The notes under the pieces: model-generated | What the model was told of the DNA's origin: nothing | The model's database searches: none | What the model saw: the letters and a program-made list of their open reading frames with translations, nothing else | Program-made: the position numbers and the translations under genes | In this document: positions 16,226 to 24,147 of the stretch, piece after piece | Layout: each line of letters opens with the position of its first letter | Position numbering within the stretch: the first letter of the stretch is position 1 | Source of the DNA: JBBRZF01 sp038236965 | GTDB taxonomy: Bacteria; Acidobacteriota; Terriglobia; Terriglobales; Acidobacteriaceae | Length of the DNA stretch: 29,547 nucleotides | Direction of reading: 5' to 3' | Assembly: GCA_038236965.1 (NCBI GenBank) | Contig: JBBRZF010000025.1 | Span: 1 to 29,547, forward strand

Positions 16226-16759
16226 ATGGCCACAACTCTCGCACCTGTTGATTCGAGGGAAGTAGTACGTTGCGATCGGTGCCAACTAGTGCAATTCCGC
16301 ACAAACAATAATCTTTGTCGTAAGTGCAAAACCTCTCTAGACGATGAACCCGAAGCAGTGGTGACGCAAACCATTGCGGAACCAATACCCATTTCAGGTG
16401 GACCAAGGCATCTTCCGGTGGCCCAGGCGATACGTTCGTTGCGCCTACGTGCCGGGCTGAGCCAGCGTCAGCTTGCGTTGCGCATGAATGTGCCGCGCAC
16501 ATACGTATCGAAGATAGAGAACGAGAAGGCCTGTCCGACGCTTTCGTCCCTGGAGCGTCTGGCGAATGCCCTTCGAGTCCGGGTGCCGGATCTGTTGAAC
16601 GGCAGCGGCCGCACCTTGCAAGACGAGATTCGCGAACTGCAATCGGATGAGTTCATCGCCGAACTCATTCCACACCTGGCGAAGCTGAACCCCATGGACT
16701 GCGCGACGGTGATGAACCGCGTGCGGGAGATGAGCGTGATGCCGCGCCGCATGGCATAA
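16226..16759 (+). CDS. zinc-ribbon plus XRE-family HTH transcription regulator
   Basis: A 177-aa regulator. Residues 16-34 form a zinc ribbon (C16-D-R-C19, C31-R-K-C34). After a linker comes a Cro/C1-type HTH at about 66-122 (IRSLRLRAGLSQRQLALRMN, then VSKIENEKACPTLSSLERLA). A helical tail of about 50 residues follows. The ATG at 16226 starts right before the ribbon; an upstream in-frame start at 16091 would add 45 residues with no recognisable features. A TTGACA lies at 16110-16115, without a matching -10. It is convergent with the histidine kinase gene, with a strong terminator between. The ribbon suggests metal or redox sensing, or structural stabilisation; targets unknown. Confidence 0.86.
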   Translation: MATTLAPVDSREVVRCDRCQLVQFRTNNNLCRKCKTSLDDEPEAVVTQTIAEPIPISGGPRHLPVAQAIRSLRLRAGLSQRQLALRMNVPRTYVSKIENEKACPTLSSLERLANALRVRVPDLLNGSGRTLQDEIRELQSDEFIAELIPHLAKLNPMDCATVMNRVREMSVMPRRMA

Positions 16760-16799
16760 GTCTCCGTAAACTCGTCAACCGGCAACCCAACCATGAAAG

Positions 16800-16832
16800 G
16801 GCCGAAGCGATGACGCTTCGGCCATTCTGTTT
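16800..16832. terminator. bidirectional intrinsic terminator
   Basis: Perfect 10-bp stem GGCCGAAGCG / CGCTTCGGCC with an ATGA loop, lying between the convergent XRE gene and the histidine kinase gene. The + side is followed by ATTCTGTTTC and the - side by CTTTCATGG, so either strand could use it, the + strand better. Confidence 0.8.
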
Positions 16833-16845
16833 CTACGTCGATTCC

Positions 16846-18912
16846 CTACACCGCCCGGGCTTCATACCGTCTCCGTCCCTGTAGACGCGAGGCTTCCGTT
16901 TCGGCGGGAAGCAGCACGGTGAAAACCGTTCCCCTGCCCTTGTCCGAACTTCGCATGGAAATGGTGCCGTTGTGCTTGCTCACGATGCCGGCGCTGATCC
17001 AGAGGCCGAGCCCTGTGCCTCTCTCGCCCTTGGTGGTGAAAAATGCTTCAAAGATGCGGGTACGTAGCTCCGGCGAAATACCGCTTCCGTTGTCCATTAC
17101 CGTGATCTTGATGGAGCGTTCATCTCTGCTGCCTGTGTAGCGGGCGCGCACGATGACCCGGCCTCCTGCAGAACTTGCATCGATGGCATTGCCCAGAAGG
17201 TTTGAGATCACCTGCCTGATCTCGCCCGCCTGACCGATGAGGGTGCAAGCCGCTTGCACGCGAGCCTCGATCTCGACGCCTTTTGCTTGCGCTTTCTGCG
17301 CATAGATCCAGGCACATTCCTTGATGATTTCGCCGGCGTCGAATACCTGAGGGCGGCCTGCATCACGATAAAACTGAAGCGTCTGACGGGTGATGTTGGC
17401 GACGCGCTGCAACTGCTCCTGTGCCAAGCGCACCAGTTCCTGCTCGGGCAATTCGGTGCGCTGTTCCAAAAGATAAAGGATGTTGGTAACGCCTTCGAGC
17501 GGGTTGTTGATCTCGTGTGCGACGGTGGCAGCGAGTCTTCCGGCGGAAGCAAGCTTTTCCGTGCGGATGAGTGCCTCTTCGGTCAGTTTGCGCTTGGTCA
17601 CATCCATCACCACACCGGCAACGTGTTTGGTCCCGCCTGGTTCACCTTGCACCAACCGTCCCTTGACGTGTACCCAGCGAATCTCCCCATGCACGTAAAC
17701 CACTCGATATTCGACGTCATATTCCCGGTCGTCATAGATGGTCGCGGCGGCGGCGGCGGCGCGTTTGGGGCGGTCCTCGGGGTGTATCTGGCTTTCCAGT
17801 TCTTTTCGCGTGATCGGGTTCGGGTGATCCGCGGGCAATCCATAGATCTCGTAAGCTTCGCTGGTAAGGATGATCTCGTCGCTGGACAGGTTCCAGGAGA
17901 ATGCCCCTAGTTCAGCACACTCGGCGGCGATGCGAATCTGCTCTTCCGTGGTTCGGTTTCGACGTTCACTCTGCGCCAACGACACGGCGGCGCGCTGTCG
18001 CTCGGAAAGCACCGCAGAGGGAACCAAGGCAGAGGTGATCGCGGAGATCAGGAACAATTGCATTTCGACCACGCGCGTTTGCATTGGCTCGTAGCTCAAG
18101 AATCCACTCTTGTCGACGGTCATCCCAATGAGCGCGATGAAGGTGATGGCAAAGGAGACAATGGTCGAACCGGCGACTCCGAATCTGAGCGCCGTCCAGA
18201 CCAGCAGAGGGAACATGAGGAACGGAAGAGCAAAGTCGTAATCGCCCAACCATGAACTGGCGGAAACGCCAACGATGGTGATGCAGCAGAGCGCGATCGT
18301 GAGCAGCGACCACTCTATCCGGAAACGAGGGATGCGTCCCAAAAGAAGGCGAAAGGCGTTCCAATCAGAACCGAAGGGAACGATGATCAACAGGCCCAGC
18401 ACGCCAGCGTGAAACCAGACAACCCAGGCATGAACGAAGTTGAAGTATCCGAAGACAACGGCAACACCCGCAGCCAACAGGGCTCCGAAACCGATTCCCA
18501 GTCCGCCGCCCAAAACGAGGAGGAGGAGCAGGTTGCGCAGTTCATCAAAGCGTCGCGAAGGCGACAGCGTTGCTTTAAGGGCGAGAGCGCCGACGACACC
18601 GGCAGCACAGTGGGCGGCCGAAAAGGCCACGCCCGGCAAGAGAGGAATTCCAGTAATGCGATTAGCAACGATGCCGGTGAAGAATACGGCGATAGTCACA
18701 GCCACCGCTTCTCCCCCTGACAGCCACAACAAAGCTGAAAGCAGGATTCCTGCCGCGGGCGATACCGGCGCGAATATCTCCGGAGCGACGATCAGCATTC
18801 GCGCGCCGAGTGTGGCTACCAGGTAGACACACGCAACCATCAGAACGCGGACGGCAGACCGCGACAGCGTGGCAGGATAGCGAGAAAAAGCAAGTGATTC
18901 AGAAGTTGACAT
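16846..18912 (-). CDS. MASE1-PAS sensor histidine kinase (orphan)
   Basis: A 688-aa membrane kinase. The N-terminal MASE1 sensor (about 20-300) has eight or so membrane segments and the family's PVSPAAGILLSALL and GAL repeats. A PAS/PAC domain follows (about 325-445, ending HVAGVVMDVTKRKLTEE). HisKA holds the phospho-histidine in ATVAHEINNPLEGV (about H466). HATPase_c has NLLGNAIDAS (N box), DNGSGIS (G1) and GERGTGLGLW (G2). I use the ATG at 18912; an in-frame GTG at 18951 would add 13 residues. No response regulator is adjacent, so it is an orphan kinase. A run of six alanines in the PAS domain comes from a CGG/GCG triplet repeat at 17744-17763. A perfect dyad lies 26 bp upstream of the start. 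Confidence 0.93.
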   Translation of the reverse strand: MSTSESLAFSRYPATLSRSAVRVLMVACVYLVATLGARMLIVAPEIFAPVSPAAGILLSALLWLSGGEAVAVTIAVFFTGIVANRITGIPLLPGVAFSAAHCAAGVVGALALKATLSPSRRFDELRNLLLLLVLGGGLGIGFGALLAAGVAVVFGYFNFVHAWVVWFHAGVLGLLIIVPFGSDWNAFRLLLGRIPRFRIEWSLLTIALCCITIVGVSASSWLGDYDFALPFLMFPLLVWTALRFGVAGSTIVSFAITFIALIGMTVDKSGFLSYEPMQTRVVEMQLFLISAITSALVPSAVLSERQRAAVSLAQSERRNRTTEEQIRIAAECAELGAFSWNLSSDEIILTSEAYEIYGLPADHPNPITRKELESQIHPEDRPKRAAAAAATIYDDREYDVEYRVVYVHGEIRWVHVKGRLVQGEPGGTKHVAGVVMDVTKRKLTEEALIRTEKLASAGRLAATVAHEINNPLEGVTNILYLLEQRTELPEQELVRLAQEQLQRVANITRQTLQFYRDAGRPQVFDAGEIIKECAWIYAQKAQAKGVEIEARVQAACTLIGQAGEIRQVISNLLGNAIDASSAGGRVIVRARYTGSRDERSIKITVMDNGSGISPELRTRIFEAFFTTKGERGTGLGLWISAGIVSKHNGTISMRSSDKGRGTVFTVLLPAETEASRLQGRRRYEARAV

Positions 18913-18937
18913 AGCGCCGAAAGGTGAGCCTCGCGGT

Positions 18938-18958
18938 GAATGATGTCGCACATCATTC
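18938..18958. promoter_or_regulatory. 21-bp perfect dyad upstream of the histidine kinase gene
   Basis: Arms GAATGATGT and ACATCATTC surround a central CGC: 9 bp on each side with no mismatch. It lies 26-46 bases before the kinase ATG on the - strand, and on the other side about 27 bp before the candidate leader RNA. Its size and symmetry fit a dimeric regulator's operator. I cannot assign a factor. Confidence 0.5.
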
Positions 18959-18983
18959 GTAGAAACTTTGAGCTATTCTCTTA

Positions 18984-19208
18984 GAGGTCAGCCCGGATAG
19001 CAACACAAACCGAAACGATTTTCGACTTACTTCCAGATGGGGTGGAACTAAGCATAAATTGCTGACCTGAGGGCTTGTCGTGGAGGCGAAGCGATACAAC
19101 GCCGCAGTCCTCGACTAGCGTCATAGAAGGACGGGGAATTGAGCTCGAAACGCTTATCCGCCCAAAGTTCTTTGAGCCAGAGGCTCGCCAGTCATGGCGA
19201 GCTTTTTG
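18984..19208 (+). ncRNA. candidate structured leader RNA ending in a terminator
   Basis: About 225 bases between the divergent kinase gene and a 74-aa zinc-ribbon gene show pairing potential. AGGTCAGC (18985-18992) is exactly complementary to GCTGACCT (19061-19068). Inside that pair is a hairpin CGAAA-CGAT-TTTCG (19011-19024). The region closes with a strong terminator at 19181-19208. A weak -10-like TATTCT lies at 18975-18980. It does not match any riboswitch or housekeeping RNA I know. It may be a small RNA or an attenuation leader for the gene that starts 16 bp after the hairpin; chance pairing is not excluded. Confidence 0.35.
19181..19208 (+). terminator. strong intrinsic terminator just before a start codon
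   Basis: Stem GCTCGCC / GGCGAGC (19183-19189 with 19196-19202), extended by G-T and A-T pairs, with an AGTCAT loop, followed by TTTTTGTT. The hairpin ends at 19202 and the T run at 19207, only 17-22 bp before the ATG of the zinc-ribbon gene at 19225. No gene on + lies upstream for it to end. Confidence 0.8.
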
Positions 19209-19224
19209 TTCTCCGGCACAACTT

Positions 19225-19449
19225 ATGAGCGGTCCCAAAACAAGCAAGTGCGCGAATCCTGCTTGCGGCGTCGAGTTCCTGCGACTCGGCGACGGGAAGC
19301 TCTTTGCGCAACCGCCGAGAGCCTCCAACAAGGGACACAAACGCCAGGTCACGGCATGGCTGTGCAGTCAGTGTTACCAGACGCACACCATGGAATTCAA
19401 CGAAACACTCCAGGCGTTCCACTTGCGACGCCGGTCTCGTGCCGCGTAA
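19225..19449 (+). CDS. small zinc-ribbon protein downstream of a terminator
   Basis: A 74-aa protein with two cysteine pairs: C9-x4-C14 (CANPAC) and C47-S-Q-C50, separated by a basic, hydrophobic segment (KLFAQPPRASNKGHKRQV). This is a zinc-ribbon or treble-clef-like layout. The frame is open back to a TTG at 19075, but the ATG at 19225 starts directly before the ribbon, and the upstream part would have to be translated through a terminator hairpin. No clear Shine-Dalgarno precedes the ATG. It is about 140 bp ahead of uppS, with a separate promoter candidate in between. Function unknown. The terminator just before it suggests conditional expression; alternatively the true start is elsewhere. 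Confidence 0.6.
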   Translation: MSGPKTSKCANPACGVEFLRLGDGKLFAQPPRASNKGHKRQVTAWLCSQCYQTHTMEFNETLQAFHLRRRSRAA

Positions 19450-19532
19450 ATTGGTATCCGAAAACTCAGGGATTCAACTGGAAGATTGCTTTCCACCCTT
19501 CCGCAAGTCACAGCCACCCTGTTCAAGCTTCA

Positions 19533-19562
19533 TTGCAAGGAGCACACGCGCTGTGCTAGTTT
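19533..19562 (+). promoter_or_regulatory. candidate uppS-operon promoter with a dyad between the boxes
   Basis: TTGCAA (19533-19538) and an extended -10 TGC-TAGTTT (the -10 at 19557-19562) are 18 bp apart and 25 bp before the uppS start. Between them lies a perfect dyad, AGCACA-CGCGC-TGTGCT (19541-19557). A dyad between -35 and -10 is where MerR-type activators or blocking repressors bind. The -10 is only a partial match to consensus. Confidence 0.45.
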
Positions 19563-19586
19563 CAATGTTTTCCTAGGGGTAGAAAG

Positions 19587-20381
19587 TTGCGGACGCGTGT
19601 GCCTGAGGGGCTGAGCAAAAAAGAAGCCGAGATCTTCGAGCGTCTTAGCCCAGAACGGCTTCCTAAACATATCGCCATCATCATGGACGGCAACGGCCGG
19701 TGGGCTCATCGCCGCCATTTGCCGCGCATTGCCGGACATCGCGCCGGAGTGCAAGCCGTACGCTCCACCATTGAAGCAGCGGCCCGCATCCATATCCCTT
19801 CGCTCACCTTATACGCCTTTTCAGTGGAGAACTGGAAACGCCGTCCCCGCACCGAAACCGGCTTTCTGATGGCGCTGCTTCGCCGTTATCTAAAGGCTGA
19901 AGTGCCCACCCTGAACGAGAATAATATTCAGCTTCGCTATATAGGGCGTCAGCAGGAACTTCCTCCCGAAGTGCAGGAACGTATGCAGTGGGCGCAGGAC
20001 GCCACGGCGAAGAACACTGGCATGGTGCTGACGCTGGCGCTGAACTACGGTTCGCGCTCGGAGTTGGTGGACGCCTTCCAGTCCATCCTGAAAGGCGCCG
20101 TCGCCAACGGCGGCGTGGAGCATCTCCAGATTGATGAAGAGCTTGTCAGCAAGCATCTCTATACCAGCAGCCTTCCCGACCCTGATCTGGTGATTCGTAC
20201 TTCGGGTGAGATGCGGCTCAGCAATTTCCTGCTGTGGCAACTCGCATACGCAGAAATCTACGTGACGGAAACGCTCTGGCCCGACTTTCGCGGACACAAT
20301 CTGCTGGAAGCTATTGCCGAATACCAGAAGCGCGAACGGCGTTACGGCGGACTTGGCGCATCGAGCGCCCACAAGGCATGA
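19587..20381 (+). CDS. uppS: undecaprenyl diphosphate synthase
   Basis: A 264-aa cis-prenyltransferase, which builds the C55 lipid carrier for peptidoglycan and surface polymers from FPP and IPP. The catalytic block IAIIMDGNGRWAHRR (29-43, D34) is followed by GHRAGVQAVR, LTLYAFSVENWKR, and the C-terminal DPDLVIRTSGEMRLSNFLLW with YAEIYVTETLWPDF. Start TTG at 19587, chosen for AGGGG 7 bases upstream; no ATG lies close by. The stop overlaps the cdsA start as ATGA, so the two are translationally coupled. It is the first gene of the lipid/isoprenoid operon. Confidence 0.97.
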   Translation: MRTRVPEGLSKKEAEIFERLSPERLPKHIAIIMDGNGRWAHRRHLPRIAGHRAGVQAVRSTIEAAARIHIPSLTLYAFSVENWKRRPRTETGFLMALLRRYLKAEVPTLNENNIQLRYIGRQQELPPEVQERMQWAQDATAKNTGMVLTLALNYGSRSELVDAFQSILKGAVANGGVEHLQIDEELVSKHLYTSSLPDPDLVIRTSGEMRLSNFLLWQLAYAEIYVTETLWPDFRGHNLLEAIAEYQKRERRYGGLGASSAHKA

Positions 20382-21271
20382 AACGCGTAGTCACCGCCGC
20401 CATCCTTATCCCCATCGTACTGGTTGCCGTATTTCGAGCACCTCTCTGGCTGCTTACCGGAATGGTGGCCGTGGTAGCCCTGCTGGCTTTGCAGGAATAC
20501 CTTACCATCGCCGAAGGACATGGATTCCAAAGCTTCCGGCCCCTGACGATGATGTTGAGCATCTTGATGTTCGGCGTCGTGGCGTGGTCAGGTTCTAAGG
20601 CGAATCCCAGTGGATTCGCTGTGCTGCTGTCATTCGTCTTTTATTTCATGCTGGCGCCGTTTGTGTTTCTCAGCGCCGGAATGATGCGCAAAGATCTCCG
20701 CAGCGTTCTGCCGGGCGCGGCGGCTTCCTACTTCGGACTTCCCTACGTCTCGATGTCGTTGGCATGCGTCGTTTTTTTGCGCATGGTGGCTGGTGGATGG
20801 TTCTTCCTGCTGTTCACCTTTTGCTGCGTCTGGCTGGGAGATACGGCGGCTTACTATGTGGGACGCTCCATCGGTCGCTTCAAGTTCGCGCCGCGCATCA
20901 GTCCGAAGAAGACCTGGGAAGGTGCCATTGCCTCGGTTTTGGCGAGCGTTCTCATCGGCATCGTGCTGGTGCATTTTGCGCCGGAAATCAATCGCGGGCT
21001 GCTGAGCATCGGTCTGCTCACTGCCCGCGAATTTTTTATTGACACCCCGCTTTGGATTCCTGCTGTTGCTGCGTTGCTGATCAATGTGGCGGCGCAGATG
21101 GGCGACCTCTTTGAATCGCTGATCAAGCGCGGTGCGGCGATCAAGGATTCCGGCACTTTACTTCCCGGACATGGCGGCATTCTCGACCGGATCGATGCTC
21201 TGCTTTTCGCGGCGCCCGTCGCTTTGATCCTGTTCGGAGTGTTTGTCGATAAATTCCTCCAGATGCCCTGA
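20378..21271 (+). CDS. cdsA: phosphatidate cytidylyltransferase (CDP-diglyceride synthase)
   Basis: A 297-aa integral membrane enzyme with about eight hydrophobic segments. It makes CDP-diacylglycerol from phosphatidate and CTP, the entry to phospholipid synthesis. The C-terminal family signature is complete: SLIKRGAAIKDSGTLLPGHG followed by GILDRIDALLF, preceded by ISPKKTWEG in the cytoplasmic loop. The ATG at 20378 overlaps the uppS stop by four bases. An in-frame upstream start at 20234 lies inside uppS and is not credible. A 69-bp gap separates it from dxr, which could hold an internal promoter, though I see no good boxes. Confidence 0.96.
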   Translation: MKRVVTAAILIPIVLVAVFRAPLWLLTGMVAVVALLALQEYLTIAEGHGFQSFRPLTMMLSILMFGVVAWSGSKANPSGFAVLLSFVFYFMLAPFVFLSAGMMRKDLRSVLPGAAASYFGLPYVSMSLACVVFLRMVAGGWFFLLFTFCCVWLGDTAAYYVGRSIGRFKFAPRISPKKTWEGAIASVLASVLIGIVLVHFAPEINRGLLSIGLLTAREFFIDTPLWIPAVAALLINVAAQMGDLFESLIKRGAAIKDSGTLLPGHGGILDRIDALLFAAPVALILFGVFVDKFLQMP

Positions 21272-21340
21272 ATCGGGTATTCTAAGCGTTCCGTTGAGCG
21301 ACTTATCTCCATCTACTAAGCAGTCTGGATTCGTGTATTG

Positions 21341-22534
21341 ATGAAGCGAATAGCCATCCTGGGTTCCACTGGCTCGATTGGGCGCAGTACCCTCAATATC
21401 GTTGAAGCCTATCCGGATCGATTCAGTGTTTCCACCCTTGCGGCTGGAAGCAACGTCGAACTGGCGCTGGAACAGGTGCAGAAGTCGCATCCGCGCATCG
21501 TCTCCATGGCGACACCCGAAACTGCCGACACTCTCCGGCGCAAACTGCGCGAGGTGGGTCTTGGCGAAATCGAAGTCCTGCATGGAACCGCCGGGACTGT
21601 TGCCGTCGCCACCGATGCGAGCGTCGATTTCGTAGTCAGCGCCATAGTCGGCGTGGCCGGGCTTGAAGCTACCTATGAAGCAGTAAAAGCAGGAAAAGCG
21701 ATTGGTCTGGCTAATAAAGAATGCATGGTCGCCGCCGGTGAACTGATCACCGCGGAAGCGCGAAGGCAGGGCAAACCTCTGCTTCCCATCGATAGCGAAC
21801 ACAATGCCATTCACCAATGCATGCGCGGCGGACGTCTCGACGAGGTCGATCGCGTTTGGCTTACAGCCTCTGGCGGCCCTTTCCTGAATACTCCAAAAAA
21901 CGAGTTCGCGCGAATCACCGTGGAACAGGCGCTGAATCATCCCACGTGGAAGATGGGACGGCGTATCACGATCGATTCCGCGACCTTGATGAATAAAGGC
22001 TTCGAGGTCATCGAGGCCTGCCGATTGTTCGACTTGCCTCCGGCGCAGGTGCAGGTCATCGTGCATCCGCAGTCCACCGTCCACTCCATGGTTGAATTCG
22101 TGGACGGCAGCTTGTTAGCGCAGATTTCGGTGACCGACATGCGCTTGCCCATCCTGTATGCGCTCACCTATCCCGACCGCGTCGAATCAGACCTTCGCTT
22201 CAATGTGCTCGACATGAAACGGCTGGACTTCTATCCGCCTGATCTGGACAAGTTCCCTTGCCTGCGGATTGCTTATGAAGCGGCCGAGGCGGGAGGAGCA
22301 AAAACCGTAGCGTTGAATGCGGCCGACGAGGTCGCAGTGGCGGCATTTTTGGACGGGGAAATCCCGTTCATGGCGATACCATCTACAATTCAGCATGTTA
22401 TTGATGAAACGCCGGACCAACATCCTGAATCTATAGTAGACGTACTGGAAATGGATTCGGAAGCCCGGCGTATGGCGGCTGCGCGAATCGCGCAATTGCG
22501 TCCTTCAGCGTCAGCCTCTCGGGAAAGAGTTTAA
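21341..22534 (+). CDS. dxr: 1-deoxy-D-xylulose 5-phosphate reductoisomerase
   Basis: A 397-aa enzyme of the MEP pathway that turns DXP into MEP with NADPH. Motifs in order: RIAILGSTGSIGRSTL (3-18, NADPH-binding), LANKECMVAAG, LPIDSEHNAIHQ (metal and substrate site), WLTASGGPF, NHPTWKMGRRITIDSATLMN, and NAADEVAVAAFL. LANKEC has C where most have S. The ATG at 21341 is used; the TTG directly before it (21338) would add one residue. It is co-directional with uppS-cdsA and 8 bp before rseP. Isoprenoid supply and its use for undecaprenyl phosphate are thus in one operon. Confidence 0.97.
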   Translation: MKRIAILGSTGSIGRSTLNIVEAYPDRFSVSTLAAGSNVELALEQVQKSHPRIVSMATPETADTLRRKLREVGLGEIEVLHGTAGTVAVATDASVDFVVSAIVGVAGLEATYEAVKAGKAIGLANKECMVAAGELITAEARRQGKPLLPIDSEHNAIHQCMRGGRLDEVDRVWLTASGGPFLNTPKNEFARITVEQALNHPTWKMGRRITIDSATLMNKGFEVIEACRLFDLPPAQVQVIVHPQSTVHSMVEFVDGSLLAQISVTDMRLPILYALTYPDRVESDLRFNVLDMKRLDFYPPDLDKFPCLRIAYEAAEAGGAKTVALNAADEVAVAAFLDGEIPFMAIPSTIQHVIDETPDQHPESIVDVLEMDSEARRMAAARIAQLRPSASASRERV

Positions 22535-22542
22535 GTAGGTAT

Positions 22543-23874
22543 ATGGAATCAGCCCTGTATGCGATCGTCTCCGTGGTGGCCGTACTTGGCATCATGGTCG
22601 TGCTGCACGAGTTTGGTCACTTCGCCGCTGCAAAGGCTTTTGGTGTCCGGGTAGAAGTTTTCTCTGTTGGATTTGGAAAGCGGCTCTTCGGCTTCCGCCA
22701 TGGCGACACGGATTACCGCATCTCTGCGTTGCCGCTTGGCGGCTACGTGAAGATGACGGGCGAGAATCCGATGGAAACGCACACGGGCGATCCCGGCGAA
22801 TTCATGTCGCACCCCCGCTGGCAGCGGTTCGTGATCGCGATTGCCGGACCGGCAATGAATATCCTGCTGGCCGTAGGCCTCATGACAGCCGTGTTCATGG
22901 TGCGCTACGAACATCCTGTGTACCTGGATCAGCCCGCCGTCATCGGCTGGGTGCTGGATCATTCTGCCGCGGATAAAGCGGGCATCCAGCAAGGCGACAA
23001 GATCATAAAAATTGGTAACACCGAAAATCCAACATGGGAGCAAGTAGCTCCCAAGGTGATGCTTAGCCCAAATCAGCCGGTGGAATTGACGGTGCAGCGC
23101 GGAAGCGAATCGCTGCGTAAAACCATCGTACCCGAGCCTGCAGGGACGGAGCAGTTCGGCGAACCCGGGTGGGTTCCTCTGCAACCGCTGACAGTCACGG
23201 CCCTGGAAGACGGAGCCCCTGCGACGACCCAGGGCCTCAAGATAGGCGACGAGATACTCGCGGTGAACGATCAACCGCTGCGCTCCATTCTTTCCTTGAA
23301 GCGCATACTGCAACAGGTAAAAGACCAGCCTGTGAACTTGACGGTCATGCGCGACGGCAAGCAGCAGGTGCTGGTGATGAAGGCGGCCTTCAATGCCGAC
23401 GCCAAGGAATATCGCCTGGGCTTCGCGTCGGAGCCGCTGCACATCGACAAGCTCTCGTTCGGTGCGGCACTCAGCAAATCCATCGAGCAGAACAAACGCT
23501 ATTCCCTGCTCATCCTTGAACTCGTGCAGAAGATGGTGGAACGCAAGGTTTCCATTAAGCAGATGGAAGGGCCGATCGGCATCGCACGCGCTTCCGGACA
23601 AGCTGCACGACAGAAGGGCTGGACGCCGCTGATGGGCCTGATGGCCGCAATCAGTTTGAACCTCGGCATCTTCAACCTGTTCCCCATCCCCATTCTGGAC
23701 GGCGGATTGATCCTACTGTTGTTCATCGAAGGATTGATGAGACGGGATATCAGCTTGCGTATCAAGGAACGCCTCTATCAGGCGGCGTTCGTCTGCCTCA
23801 TCCTGTTTGCGGGCATGGTCATCTTCAACGACGTGATGAAGGCGTTGCCGGGAATCGCACAACACATCCAGTGA
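22543..23874 (+). CDS. rseP: site-2 intramembrane zinc metalloprotease RseP
   Basis: A 443-aa inner-membrane protease. The first membrane helix holds VVLHEFGHFAAAKAFGV with the zinc site H22-E23-x2-H26. Two PDZ domains follow in the periplasmic part (about 125-205, with VIGWVLDHSAADKAGIQQGD, and about 210-290, with TVTALEDGAPATTQGLKIGD). The last part carries NLFPIPILDGG (D about 386, third zinc ligand). In E. coli it cuts anti-sigma factor RseA. The order dxr-rseP after uppS-cdsA is common in bacteria. No anti-sigma gene is nearby. It ends 16 bp before a strong terminator that closes the operon. Confidence 0.96.
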   Translation: MESALYAIVSVVAVLGIMVVLHEFGHFAAAKAFGVRVEVFSVGFGKRLFGFRHGDTDYRISALPLGGYVKMTGENPMETHTGDPGEFMSHPRWQRFVIAIAGPAMNILLAVGLMTAVFMVRYEHPVYLDQPAVIGWVLDHSAADKAGIQQGDKIIKIGNTENPTWEQVAPKVMLSPNQPVELTVQRGSESLRKTIVPEPAGTEQFGEPGWVPLQPLTVTALEDGAPATTQGLKIGDEILAVNDQPLRSILSLKRILQQVKDQPVNLTVMRDGKQQVLVMKAAFNADAKEYRLGFASEPLHIDKLSFGAALSKSIEQNKRYSLLILELVQKMVERKVSIKQMEGPIGIARASGQAARQKGWTPLMGLMAAISLNLGIFNLFPIPILDGGLILLLFIEGLMRRDISLRIKERLYQAAFVCLILFAGMVIFNDVMKALPGIAQHIQ

Positions 23875-23890
23875 CGGGCTTTGTAGCCAG

Positions 23891-23925
23891 ACTTATGGGG
23901 TGCCTCGGCGCCCCATAAGTTTTTG
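23891..23925 (+). terminator. intrinsic terminator closing the uppS-cdsA-dxr-rseP operon
   Basis: Stem ACTTATGGGG / CCCCATAAGT (23891-23900 with 23911-23920), extended inward by T-G, G-C and C-G pairs around a CTCG loop, giving 13 bp in all. TTTTTGTT follows. A classic rho-independent terminator. Confidence 0.92.
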
Positions 23926-24147
23926 TTCAAACAAGTCGTCATCGCGCTTCGCCTGCGGCGGGGTGTGCGTGATGGCGCTCAGTTCGCTCGGCGTAGCGGA
24001 AGCCCTCAGCCGGTCCAGCATCGCTTTAGCATCGGGACCGCCGCGTTAGAACCGAGAAGCAAAGGGCGCTATTTCGGAAAGTAGCCACCAGAAGAGGTCA
24101 CATTGGCCTGTGACGGAGGATTTCTTGATAAACTGAAGGAATCCAGT

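Noticed and set aside
17744..17763. CGG/GCG triplet run
   Set aside because: It is in frame within the kinase PAS domain and simply encodes alanines; no sign of a regulatory repeat.
18985..19010. Resemblance to the SRP RNA GGTCAG...CCGGA...AGCA segment
   Set aside because: The GGAA tetraloop and the asymmetric loop motif are absent and the spacing is wrong.
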